DNA of 64,000 nucleotides, from positions 310,001 to 374,000 of the forward strand of contig NZ_BSNN01000004.1 of NCBI RefSeq assembly GCF_030160015.1, given 5' to 3'. Origin of the DNA: Amylibacter marinus. Lineage in GTDB: Bacteria; Pseudomonadota; Alphaproteobacteria; Rhodobacterales; Rhodobacteraceae. Both the position numbers and the translations under genes were made by a program. This document shows, piece after piece, positions 17,877 through 25,409 of this stretch (position 1 is its first letter; every line of letters starts with the position of its first letter). Below the pieces are notes generated by a model. It was not told where the DNA came from and did not search any database. It was given only the letters and a program-made list of their open reading frames with translations.

Positions 17877-18538
17877 TCGGCTTCTTCACCATTCTGAAAG
17901 ATCATATCCTGTCGAACGTGATCCATGCCTTGGCGCAAATCCTCTTCGATAGCTGAATAAACCATGCTGGAATCCGATGCCACTAAACCGGTGATCGCCT
18001 TGTCGTGTTTATCAGGCAGGTTCGTGGTGCCACGCCGTCCACCCACCGCCCGCAGGCTTGGCCCAATTCGCAGCCACAAAGACAGCGCGATAGATTGCAG
18101 AACCTCGGCTTCGGCAGCGCGATACAGGCGGAAATGAAATGCGTGGTTCTCGCGCAGATATGCCCCAATATCGCCCTTGGCGATCGCCGCGTCCACACGA
18201 TCATCTATGATCTGTAGATCCGAAACCAGCCTAGGTGTAGATTTTTTTGCGGCTATTTCAGCTAATTTTGGCTCGATCGCCAAACGAGCATAATAAATCT
18301 CTTCCAGATGGGATAACCCCAATTTGGGCACAACAATACGCCGATTACCCATGGCCATCAACGCCCCCTCAGCGGTCAATCTGCGCAATGCCTCGCGCAC
18401 AGGTGTCATGCCCACATCCAGCTGATCAACCAATCCCTGAATGGTAACGGGTTGGCCTGGCACCAAATCACCAAACAAAATCATGTCCCGCAAACAGCCA
18501 TAAACCCGCGCATGCTCTGGAATATTTTTCGACGTCAT
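17873..18538 (-). CDS. GntR-family regulator with FCD domain, probable polyamine regulon repressor
   Basis: A 221-residue regulator. Residues 5-70 form the GntR winged helix-turn-helix (RVYGCLRDMILFGDLVPGQ, then MTPVREALRRLTAEGAL). The rest is a helical FCD effector domain (IDDRVDAAIAKGDIGAYLRE, NHAFHFRLYRAAEAEVL, SMVYSAIEEDLRQGMDHV) with histidines that usually bind a metal or acid ligand. It lies between the catabolic operon it precedes and the divergent potFGHI operon; both promoters carry the same TTTGATCAAA-type palindrome. It therefore probably represses both and responds to a polyamine or a glutamylated intermediate. That control is inferred from site placement and gene order. Confidence 0.88.
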   Translation of the reverse strand: MTSKNIPEHARVYGCLRDMILFGDLVPGQPVTIQGLVDQLDVGMTPVREALRRLTAEGALMAMGNRRIVVPKLGLSHLEEIYYARLAIEPKLAEIAAKKSTPRLVSDLQIIDDRVDAAIAKGDIGAYLRENHAFHFRLYRAAEAEVLQSIALSLWLRIGPSLRAVGGRRGTTNLPDKHDKAITGLVASDSSMVYSAIEEDLRQGMDHVRQDMIFQNGEEAD

Positions 18539-18623
18539 TTCTCTACCACCACTATCTGCGCTATTGCCATTTTACCCTCGTATCACAAAACTATCCCCGA
18601 GCCAAAAAGCTTGCATCGAATCG

Positions 18624-18640
18624 TATAATTTGATCAAATT
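18624..18640 (+). promoter_or_regulatory. potF operon -10 box overlapped by operator palindrome
   Basis: A consensus TATAAT at 18624-18629 is overlapped by the perfect 14-base palindrome AATTTGATCAAATT at 18627-18640, 43 bases before the potF start. No good -35 box is visible upstream. Bound protein would block the promoter. The same motif occurs at 17849-17862. Confidence 0.68.
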
Positions 18641-18682
18641 CACCAGTGCGGGTCAATTCCCCCGTTTCAAAAGGAGCAAAAA

Positions 18683-19768
18683 ATGATGAAATCCGTTTTA
18701 ACAATGGCCACAGCGCTGGCGCTAGGTGCCACGGCATCTATGGCAGAAACAGTACGCGTCTATAATTGGTCAGATTATATCGACGAGGCCCTGTTAAATA
18801 AATTCCAAGAGGAAACAGGCATCGAGCTGATTTACGATGTGTTTGATTCCAACGAGGTACTGGAAACCAAATTGCTGGCCGGTGGATCGGGTTATGATGT
18901 GGTGGTTCCCTCAGGTACATTCCTACAGCGCCAGATCACCGCTGGTGCATTTCAAAAACTGGATGCTGCACAGCTGCCCAATTCCGCAAACCTGTGGGAT
19001 CTGATTCAAGATCGCACATCGATTTATGACCCAGGGAATGCCTATTCCATTAACTATATGTGGGGAACCACAGGTATTGGCGTGAACACAGCGAAGGTGG
19101 CCGAGGTTCTGGGCGATGATGCACCGATCGATTCCTTGGAATTGATCTTTAATCCCGAAAATATAGAAAAATTGTCGGCCTGTGGTGTGCATATTCTGGA
19201 TGCGCCGTCGGAAATTTTCCCTGCGGCACTGGCCTATATCGGTGAAAATCCTGACGCGCATGACAAAGAGACATTGGCCAAGGCAGAACCTGTTTTAACC
19301 GCAATCGCACCGCATGTTACCAAATTCCACAGCTCTGAGTATATCAATGCATTGGCTAATGGGGATATCTGTGTGGCCTTTGGCTGGTCTGGCGATATTC
19401 TTCAGGCACGCGATCGTGCCGACGAGGCAGAAAACGGTGTAGAGATCGCCTATAATGCCCCAACCGAGGGCGCATTGATGTGGTTTGACCAAATGGCCAT
19501 TCCTGTAGATGCCCCAAACCCAACTGGTGCGCATAAATTTATCAACTTTATCTTGGATGCCCAGAACATGGCCGATGCATCGAACTATGTGTATTATGCC
19601 AATGGCAACAAGGCATCTCAGCCACTTTTGGAAGAGGATGTAATCAATGACCCCGCGATCTATCCCTCCGCTGCGGCGCTAGAAAAGTTATATATCACAA
19701 CACCTTACGAGCAAAAGCCTCAGCGCCAAGTAACCCGTATGTGGACCAAGATTAAATCAGGCACATAG
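18683..19768 (+). CDS. potF: Polyamine ABC transporter, periplasmic binding protein (PotF-like)
   Basis: A 361-residue periplasmic protein that captures putrescine or spermidine and delivers it to the PotHI permease. The signal peptide MMKSVLTMATALALGATASMA is cleaved near residue 21, and the mature protein opens with ETVRVYNWSDYIDEALLNKF, the hallmark of the PotD/PotF/SpuD group. Ligand-site features include the tryptophan/aspartate-rich regions (SINYMWGTTGIGVN, VAFGWSGDI, LMWFDQMAIP). The AAAAGGAG ribosome site is strong. First gene of potFGHI-puuA-agmatinase; a GC hairpin follows before potG, expected to protect the 5' part of the mRNA so that this protein is made in excess. Putrescine is more likely than spermidine given the degradative neighbours. 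Confidence 0.93.
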   Translation: MMKSVLTMATALALGATASMAETVRVYNWSDYIDEALLNKFQEETGIELIYDVFDSNEVLETKLLAGGSGYDVVVPSGTFLQRQITAGAFQKLDAAQLPNSANLWDLIQDRTSIYDPGNAYSINYMWGTTGIGVNTAKVAEVLGDDAPIDSLELIFNPENIEKLSACGVHILDAPSEIFPAALAYIGENPDAHDKETLAKAEPVLTAIAPHVTKFHSSEYINALANGDICVAFGWSGDILQARDRADEAENGVEIAYNAPTEGALMWFDQMAIPVDAPNPTGAHKFINFILDAQNMADASNYVYYANGNKASQPLLEEDVINDPAIYPSAAALEKLYITTPYEQKPQRQVTRMWTKIKSGT

Positions 19769-19778
19769 CCCTAATTTC

Positions 19779-19799
19779 GGCGCGCACATGGTGCGCGCC
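19779..19799 (+). other. Intercistronic hairpin after potF
   Basis: GGCGCGCAC, ATG, GTGCGCGCC form a perfect 9-base-pair stem with a 3-base loop in the 53 bases between potF and potG. There is no U-run, so it probably stabilises the potF message or partly attenuates transcription into potG. Confidence 0.7.
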
Positions 19800-19821
19800 C
19801 AACCTTCTGACCGGGGATAAA

Positions 19822-20940
19822 ATGAACACTCAAGAACCCTTTGCGCCATGGGAAAACCCAGCCGAAATCCCCTTGATACAGTTTAAAAATGTGACCAAAA
19901 AATTCGGCGACTTTACCGCAATCGATGGGTTAAATCTGGATATTTACGCACGCGAGTTCTTTGCCCTGCTGGGGCCATCTGGCTGTGGTAAAACCACCCT
20001 GATGCGCCTGTTGGCGGGATTTGAAACCCCGACCAGTGGCCAAATCACCCTTGGCGGCACCGATTTGGCACCGATCCCCCCGAACAAACGGGCGGTAAAC
20101 ATGATGTTCCAATCCTACGCGCTGTTCCCACATCTATCTGTAGCCGACAACATTGCATTCGGCCTGAAAAGATCAGGTGTCGGGCGCGATGCGCTACAGG
20201 CCCGCGTAGACGAGATGCTAAAGCTGGTTCAGCTGGGAAAATTTGCCAACCGCAAGCCGCATCAAATCAGCGGCGGCCAGCGCCAACGCGTGGCGCTTGC
20301 GCGATCTTTGGCCAAGGCCCCGAAGCTGTTGTTGCTGGATGAACCCCTAGGGGCGCTTGACAAGAAACTGCGCCAAGAAACCCAGTTTGAGCTGATGGAC
20401 ATCCAAGAAAGCACCGGCACCACATTTGTTATTGTTACCCATGACCAAGAAGAGGCCATGACTGTGGCCAGCCGCGTGGCAATTATGAACCACGGCAAGC
20501 TAGAGCAAATAGACACCCCCGATGGTATTTATGAAACCCCCAATTCCGCATATGTAGCGGACTTCATAGGCGAGGTTAACCTGATCCAAGGCCGCGCAAC
20601 CGCACCCCATCACCTAGACTGGGCCGAGGGTGAAATCCCCCTGAACACCCCCGAACAATCCCCTATGGATCAGGGCAGAGAGTATCAGCTAGCTATTCGA
20701 CCAGAGAAAATCAATGTCACCGCACAACCCCCTGAAAAAGCGGACAATTTGGTACAAGGCCAAGTATTGGATATCGCCTATCTCGGCAATTTATCGACCT
20801 ATCACGTAAAACTAAAAGGCGGGCAAATAATAAAGGCGCAATCCGCCAATTCGCGCCGCCTGTCGCGCCGCCGCTTTACATGGGAAGATCAGGTATACCT
20901 GTCATGGGCGGCCTCTGCTGGGGTGGTGCTGGATAAATGA
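19822..20940 (+). CDS. potG: Polyamine ABC transporter, ATP-binding protein (PotG-like)
   Basis: A 372-residue ATPase that powers polyamine import. It has Walker A GPSGCGKTTLMR (about residues 53-64), the Q-loop MMFQSYALFPHLSV, the ABC signature ISGGQRQRVALARSLAKAP, Walker B LLLLDEPLGALD and the switch histidine in VIVTHDQEEAMT. About 110 residues after the ATPase domain form a TOBE-type ligand or regulatory domain (YQLAIRPEKINV). It overlaps potH by four bases (ATGA). Family length is typical. Confidence 0.93.
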   Translation: MNTQEPFAPWENPAEIPLIQFKNVTKKFGDFTAIDGLNLDIYAREFFALLGPSGCGKTTLMRLLAGFETPTSGQITLGGTDLAPIPPNKRAVNMMFQSYALFPHLSVADNIAFGLKRSGVGRDALQARVDEMLKLVQLGKFANRKPHQISGGQRQRVALARSLAKAPKLLLLDEPLGALDKKLRQETQFELMDIQESTGTTFVIVTHDQEEAMTVASRVAIMNHGKLEQIDTPDGIYETPNSAYVADFIGEVNLIQGRATAPHHLDWAEGEIPLNTPEQSPMDQGREYQLAIRPEKINVTAQPPEKADNLVQGQVLDIAYLGNLSTYHVKLKGGQIIKAQSANSRRLSRRRFTWEDQVYLSWAASAGVVLDK

Positions 20941-21833
20941 AGATGCGCCGCGCGTTTTTAATTTGCATTCCCTATTTTTGGCTGATCGCCCTGTTTTTCA
21001 TACCGTTCTTGATCGTTGTGAAAATTGCGCTATCGGATTCCATGCTGTCTATCCCGCCCTATGCGCCTAAATTGGATATCAGCGCAGGCTGGGCCGGCCT
21101 AAAAGCATTTTTCGCCGCTCTGGATTTTGAAAATTTCACCTTTCTGGCAGAGGACGATCTGTACTGGAAAGCCTATCTTTCCAGCGTGAAAATCGCCGCC
21201 ATTTCTACCCTGCTCACCTTGTTGGTTGGGTTTCCCATCGCCTATGGTATGGCCCAAAGCGCGCCAGAATGGCGGCCAACGCTGATGATGCTGGTTATCC
21301 TACCCTTCTGGACAAGTTTTCTAATCCGTGTTTACGCATGGATCGGCATCCTATCAAACGAGGGGTTTCTAAATCAGTTTTTGATGTGGCTGGGGATCAT
21401 TTCTGACCCGCTAATCATTCTAAATACCAATACCGCGGTTTATATCGGCATTGTTTACACCTATCTGCCCTTTATGATCCTGCCAATCTATGCCTCGCTG
21501 GAAAAGCTGGACAGCTCTCTGTTAGAGGCCGGTCAAGATCTGGGCTGCTCGCGCGTATCGGCATTTTGGCTGATCACCATACCATTGTCCAAGGCAGGAA
21601 TCATCGCTGGCTGTTTTCTAGTGTTCATTCCCGCACTTGGCGAATTTGTCATTCCATCACTATTGGGTGGATCAAAAACCCTGATGATCGGCAAGGTGCT
21701 GTGGGAGGAGTTCTTCTCTAACCGGGATTGGCCCGTGGCCTCTGCCGTGGCGGTAATCCTGTTGTTATTGTTGATCATCCCGATCATTCTGTTTCAACGC
21801 AACGAGCAGAAAAATCGCGAGGCAGAGCAATGA
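20937..21833 (+). CDS. potH: Polyamine ABC transporter, permease (PotH-like)
   Basis: A 298-residue inner-membrane subunit with six hydrophobic segments; the first is at residues 8-28 (LICIPYFWLIALFFIPFLIV). The cytoplasmic EAA loop, LEAGQDLGCSRVSAFWLITI, which docks to the ATPase, is near residues 195-215. NPxLG-like and TFWTSFLIRVYAWIGIL-type segments (LPFWTSFLIRVYAWIGIL) are characteristic of the PotB/PotH family. Starts in the potG stop (ATGA) and ends in the potI start (ATGA), so the three are translationally coupled. Confidence 0.92.
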   Translation: MKMRRAFLICIPYFWLIALFFIPFLIVVKIALSDSMLSIPPYAPKLDISAGWAGLKAFFAALDFENFTFLAEDDLYWKAYLSSVKIAAISTLLTLLVGFPIAYGMAQSAPEWRPTLMMLVILPFWTSFLIRVYAWIGILSNEGFLNQFLMWLGIISDPLIILNTNTAVYIGIVYTYLPFMILPIYASLEKLDSSLLEAGQDLGCSRVSAFWLITIPLSKAGIIAGCFLVFIPALGEFVIPSLLGGSKTLMIGKVLWEEFFSNRDWPVASAVAVILLLLLIIPIILFQRNEQKNREAEQ

Positions 21834-22642
21834 GACGCCTAAGCTGGTTCAATGTCACATCCCTAACGCTGGGGTTCGCATTCCTGTACATCCCAATGAT
21901 TATACTGGTTATTTACAGCTTCAATGAATCCAAGCTGGTCACAGTATGGTCTGGGTTCAGCGCAAAATGGTACGGCGAGCTGTTTCAAAACGAGGCCTTC
22001 ATGCGCGCCGCATGGGTCACCATAAAGGTTGCCTTTTTCTCCTCCACATTTGCCACCGTTTTGGGCACCATGGCCGCCTATGTCATTGTGCGCGGCGGGC
22101 GATTTTATGGGCGGACATTATTTTCAGGATTCATCTATGCGCCACTGGTCATGCCCGAGGTCATCACCGGATTATCCCTCTTGCTGTTGTTTATCTCCAT
22201 CGGCCTTGATCGCGGTGTATTGACCATTGTTTTGGCACATACGACGTTTTCTATGTGCTATGTATCTGTTGTGGTCTCTTCGCGCTTGGCCAGCTTTGAT
22301 CGCGCACTAGAAGAGGCCGCGCTTGATCTGGGGTGCACCCCGTTTGATGCCTTTCGCTTGGTTACCCTGCCGATTATCGCGCCAGCGGTTATCGCGGGTT
22401 GGCTGTTGGCCTTTACCCTTTCATTGGATGATTTGGTCATCGCATCATTTACCGCCGGCCCATCCGCCACGACGCTACCGATTAAGATATTTTCATCTGT
22501 ACGCTTGGGTGTATCCCCCGAGATCAATGCCCTATCCACGCTGATGATCGCCATCGTGACCTTTGGCGTACTGTCCACCTCCATCTATTCCAAGCGCGCG
22601 ATTGCACGCCAACAAAAAGAAGAACAAGAGGCCGAACAATGA
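21830..22642 (+). CDS. potI: Polyamine ABC transporter, permease (PotI-like)
   Basis: A 270-residue permease pairing with PotH. Six membrane segments are visible, beginning with SLTLGFAFLYIPMIILVIYSF, and the EAA loop LEEAALDLGCTPFDAFRLVT is near residues 165-185. The segment FNESKLVTVWSGFSAKWYGEL is typical of PotC/PotI. The longer open frame begins at 21728, but the ATG at 21830 overlaps the potH stop by four bases and begins just before the first membrane segment, so it is preferred. Its stop overlaps the start of the second PuuA-like gene. Confidence 0.92.
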   Translation: MRRLSWFNVTSLTLGFAFLYIPMIILVIYSFNESKLVTVWSGFSAKWYGELFQNEAFMRAAWVTIKVAFFSSTFATVLGTMAAYVIVRGGRFYGRTLFSGFIYAPLVMPEVITGLSLLLLFISIGLDRGVLTIVLAHTTFSMCYVSVVVSSRLASFDRALEEAALDLGCTPFDAFRLVTLPIIAPAVIAGWLLAFTLSLDDLVIASFTAGPSATTLPIKIFSSVRLGVSPEINALSTLMIAIVTFGVLSTSIYSKRAIARQQKEEQEAEQ

Positions 22643-23976
22643 CCTTCGCAGAAGAGTTTGAGCGCCATTGCAATACCTATGGGCGGCCAGAACGCCTAGA
22701 GCTGATGCTGTGCGATTTAAATGGCGTTATGCGCGGCAAATGGTTGCCTGCAAGCGATGTGCAAAAACTGATAAAGGGTCAGGTACGCCTGCCACTGTCG
22801 ACCTATGCACCCAATATTTTTGGAGAGGAAGTGGCCGAAACCGGTCTGGGAATAACCATTGGCGATCCAGATGGCATATTGCGCGCGGTCGCAGGCACGC
22901 TGTGCCCTGTGCCTTGGGCCGAACATCCCGCCGCACAGGTAATGGTGGAAATGCATGACCCCAGTGGCGAGGTCAGCGCACTTTCCCCGCGCAAAATCCT
23001 TGCCAATCTTGTGGATCGCTTTGGCCGGCTGGGCCTGCGCCCCGTGGTGGCATCAGAGCTGGAATTCTACATCGTGCAGAGGCGTGCACAGACATATGAT
23101 GCACCGAAACCGCCCGCGGGCGTGCCAAATGCGCAGAATTACGACCTAGAGGTGCTGCAAGCCCAAGAAGTCATATTAACAGAAATTCAAACCAGCGCCG
23201 CACAGCTGGGGCTGCCGATTGATACATTGATCGCCGAGTACGGGCCCGGCCAGTTTGAAATTAACTTCCATCATAGCGATGATATTTTGGCCGCGGCGGA
23301 TACCGCCCAGATTTTCCGACGCTTGGTACGTAATGTCGTGGCCAAGCACGGGTTCGAGGCCACCTTTATGGCCAAGCCCTATGCAGACTTTCCAGGCAAT
23401 GGCATGCATCTACATGCCTCCGTATTAGACGCCAAGGGATGCAATATTTTCGATCGCAACAGCGGCATCCACCCTCGTCTGCTACATGCGGTGGCGGGAT
23501 GTTTGGAGACAATGCGCGATCTACAGGCGATATTCGCACCGCACGCAAATTCCTATCGTCGGTTTATGCCCAACAGCTTTGCCCCCTGTGCGCCTAACTG
23601 GGGGATCGACAATCGCAATGCAGGTATTCGCCTGCCCCAGACCACAGGCCCCGCCGCTCGTATGGAGCATCGCATTTGTGGTGCCGATGTGAACCCCTAT
23701 CTGGCCTTCACCGCAATTCTAGGGGGCATGTTATTGGGGATCGAAAACAAGCTAAGCGCACCAAGATCATTAGATGATCCCGATTTTGAACCTGCGGCGG
23801 ATTTGACTCAATCATGGGCCGATGCGCTAGAGCGCTTTGCGCAATCAGATGTGGCGGCGGACTTGTTTGGGGCGCACTACCGCGATATCTATGCGGCTGT
23901 GCGCCGAGACGAGATGCAAAAGCTTTCGAATATTATTCCGCCGATGGAATACCAAGCCTACCTCAGCCGCCTATAG
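22639..23976 (+). CDS. Glutamine synthetase-like gamma-glutamylamine ligase (PuuA-like), second copy
   Basis: A 445-residue glutamine synthetase-superfamily ligase, clearly diverged from the copy at 16429-17808. It shows SELEFYI (metal Glu), EYGPGQFEINF, GNGMHLHASV (nucleotide/metal His), NSYRRFMPNSF and EHRICGADVNPYL. An N-terminal CDLNGVMRGKWLP corresponds to the LPD.GRGK region of the other copy. It is coupled to potI by an ATGA overlap and followed closely by the agmatinase-family gene. That position in the uptake operon suggests it glutamylates the imported amine, whereas the first copy sits with the oxidase. The two may differ in amine preference (putrescine, spermidine, ethanolamine or others); sequence alone does not decide. 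Confidence 0.85.
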   Translation: MTFAEEFERHCNTYGRPERLELMLCDLNGVMRGKWLPASDVQKLIKGQVRLPLSTYAPNIFGEEVAETGLGITIGDPDGILRAVAGTLCPVPWAEHPAAQVMVEMHDPSGEVSALSPRKILANLVDRFGRLGLRPVVASELEFYIVQRRAQTYDAPKPPAGVPNAQNYDLEVLQAQEVILTEIQTSAAQLGLPIDTLIAEYGPGQFEINFHHSDDILAAADTAQIFRRLVRNVVAKHGFEATFMAKPYADFPGNGMHLHASVLDAKGCNIFDRNSGIHPRLLHAVAGCLETMRDLQAIFAPHANSYRRFMPNSFAPCAPNWGIDNRNAGIRLPQTTGPAARMEHRICGADVNPYLAFTAILGGMLLGIENKLSAPRSLDDPDFEPAADLTQSWADALERFAQSDVAADLFGAHYRDIYAAVRRDEMQKLSNIIPPMEYQAYLSRL

Positions 23977-23982
23977 GAGATA

Positions 23983-24957
23983 ATGATGACCAATCCCAAG
24001 GGCGATTTCGCCTTTCGTTCCGACAGCAATATGGGCAACTGGCACGAGATGACCTATGGCGGCGCGCTTAGCTTTTTGCGCCGCCGATATAGCCGCGATC
24101 TGGTAGGGGTTGATGTGGCGGTTAGCGGTGTGCCCTATGACTGTGCGGTGACCAATAGATCGGGGTGTCGTTTGGGCCCACGGGCGATCCGCGCCGCCTC
24201 TACGCAATTGGCCGAGCTTGATGCCTTTCCTTTTGGATTTAATCTATACGAGCAATTGAGCATCGTTGATTTTGGCGATTGCCACATTGACCCTCATCAC
24301 CCAGAAACCGTTGCACAGACCATCGAGAACCACGCCAAGGGCATCCTGCAAACGGACACAAAAATGCTGACCTTCGGCGGGGACCATTTCATCACCTATC
24401 CGCTGTTGCGTGCCCATGCGGATAAACACGGGCCCATCGCCCTGATCCAATTTGATGCCCACTGCGACACATGGGCGGATGACGGCACCGCCACTGACCA
24501 TGGCACAATGTTTGCCCGCGCCGCACACGAAGGCATAATCGACACCGGAAAATCCACGCAAATCGGCCTGCGTACCTATAATGACACCGATGCAGGGTTT
24601 GAAATCCTGACCGCACCTTGGGTGCACCGGCATGGCATTGATGCGGCCTTGGATGTTATCAAAGCCCGTGCAGGCGATGCGCCGGTTTACCTGTCCTTTG
24701 ATATTGATGGGCTAGATCCTGCATTTGCACCGGGAACAGGGACGCCCGTAATGGGGGGCCTAAACAGCTGGCAGGCCTTGGAATTCATTCGCGGCTTGGG
24801 TGATCTAGACTTGATTGGTATGGATGTGGTCGAGGTATCCCCCGCCTATGACCACGCAGAAATCACCGCAATCGCCGCAGCCACGGTTGCGCATGATTTT
24901 CTCTGTGTTCTGGCCCAACAGGCCGGTGCATCAGGCAAAAAAATAGGCCGCATTTAA
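23983..24957 (+). CDS. speB: Agmatinase / ureohydrolase family enzyme
   Basis: A 324-residue binuclear manganese ureohydrolase. Metal ligands are in place: TFGGDHFITYPL (His), IQFDAHCDTW (Asp, His, Asp) and LSFDIDGLDPAFAPGTGTP (two Asp). NRSGCRLGPRAIRAAS is the conserved N-terminal loop. Agmatinase cleaves agmatine to putrescine and urea; guanidinobutyrase, guanidinopropionase and other guanidino hydrolases share these motifs. As the last gene of the polyamine import operon, it would funnel imported agmatine or a guanidino compound into putrescine breakdown. An AGGAGA site precedes the ATG at 23983; the next codon is also ATG. The exact substrate is uncertain. Confidence 0.85.
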   Translation: MMTNPKGDFAFRSDSNMGNWHEMTYGGALSFLRRRYSRDLVGVDVAVSGVPYDCAVTNRSGCRLGPRAIRAASTQLAELDAFPFGFNLYEQLSIVDFGDCHIDPHHPETVAQTIENHAKGILQTDTKMLTFGGDHFITYPLLRAHADKHGPIALIQFDAHCDTWADDGTATDHGTMFARAAHEGIIDTGKSTQIGLRTYNDTDAGFEILTAPWVHRHGIDAALDVIKARAGDAPVYLSFDIDGLDPAFAPGTGTPVMGGLNSWQALEFIRGLGDLDLIGMDVVEVSPAYDHAEITAIAAATVAHDFLCVLAQQAGASGKKIGRI

Positions 24958-24969
24958 CAGCGGCCTATT
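24937..24969 (-). terminator. Terminator of the small lysine-rich protein gene, overlapping speB end
   Basis: AATAGGCCGC (24942-24951) pairs with GCGGCCTATT (24960-24969) over ten bases with an 8-base loop. Read on the minus strand it ends in a run of seven T (24943-24937), a strong intrinsic terminator 15 bases after the minus-strand gene. It lies across the stop codon of speB and could also end that transcript. Confidence 0.8.
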
Positions 24970-24984
24970 GTGTAGAATCTGTTC

Positions 24985-25254
24985 TTATTTGCCTTCTTCG
25001 GTGACCGCGTCGCTCAGGCCTTCGCCTTCTTTTTTCGCCTTGGCGCATTCCTTGGACAGCTCTGCAACCTTACCTTTGCCCAGTGGTGCATCATTTAGGC
25101 ATTTCTTCTTTTTCTTCTTTTTGAAGAATTTAATACCCTTGGTAATATCACCAACGCCTACATCACCTGCATGTGCAACGGGGGCATAGGTGATCATAGA
25201 TGCGGCCAAAAATGCGGCACATGTGGTGGAAGTAGCAATATTTTTAAAACGCAT
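24985..25254 (-). CDS. Small exported lysine-rich protein, function unknown
   Basis: An 89-residue protein I do not recognise. A signal peptide covers residues 1-29 (cleavage likely after APVAHA). The mature part of about 60 residues begins GDVGVGDITKGIKFFKKKKKKKC, including a run of seven lysines. It continues CLNDAPLGKGKVAELSKECAKAKKEGEGL, with two cysteines about 23 residues apart that could form a disulfide in the periplasm. It has a GGAGACG ribosome site at the ATG and its own strong terminator, which argues for a real, separately expressed gene. Convergent with speB, downstream of a KAS III-like gene on the same strand but 155 bases away. Binding an acidic partner (membrane, LPS or nucleic acid) is a guess. 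Confidence 0.72.
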   Translation of the reverse strand: MRFKNIATSTTCAAFLAASMITYAPVAHAGDVGVGDITKGIKFFKKKKKKKCLNDAPLGKGKVAELSKECAKAKKEGEGLSDAVTEEGK

Positions 25255-25360
25255 GGAAACGTCTCCTTTGAATGGGTTCTGGTGCGACTAAATTTGAGAT
25301 TAGGTTAATGGGTTTCCTCAGTCTCAACAAGAAAGTTTCGCCAGAACCGCGCTCGAGCAG

Positions 25361-25379
25361 CTGTTTTCGCCGAAAACAG
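25361..25379. other. Perfect inverted repeat in an intergenic region
   Basis: CTGTTTTC, GCC, GAAAACAG form an 8-base-pair stem 30 bases after the stop of the KAS III-like gene and about 105 bases before the small lysine-rich gene. No U-run follows on the minus strand. It may be a weak terminator or an operator for the small gene. Confidence 0.45.
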
Positions 25380-25409
25380 TGACAAAAAACACCAATTTAC
25401 CGCCCGATT

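Noticed and set aside
25093-25150. The lysine run as a sequencing error or frameshift in a longer gene
   Set aside because: The frame has a signal peptide before the run and a sensible sequence and terminator after it, and the run mixes AAG and AAA codons rather than one long homopolymer.
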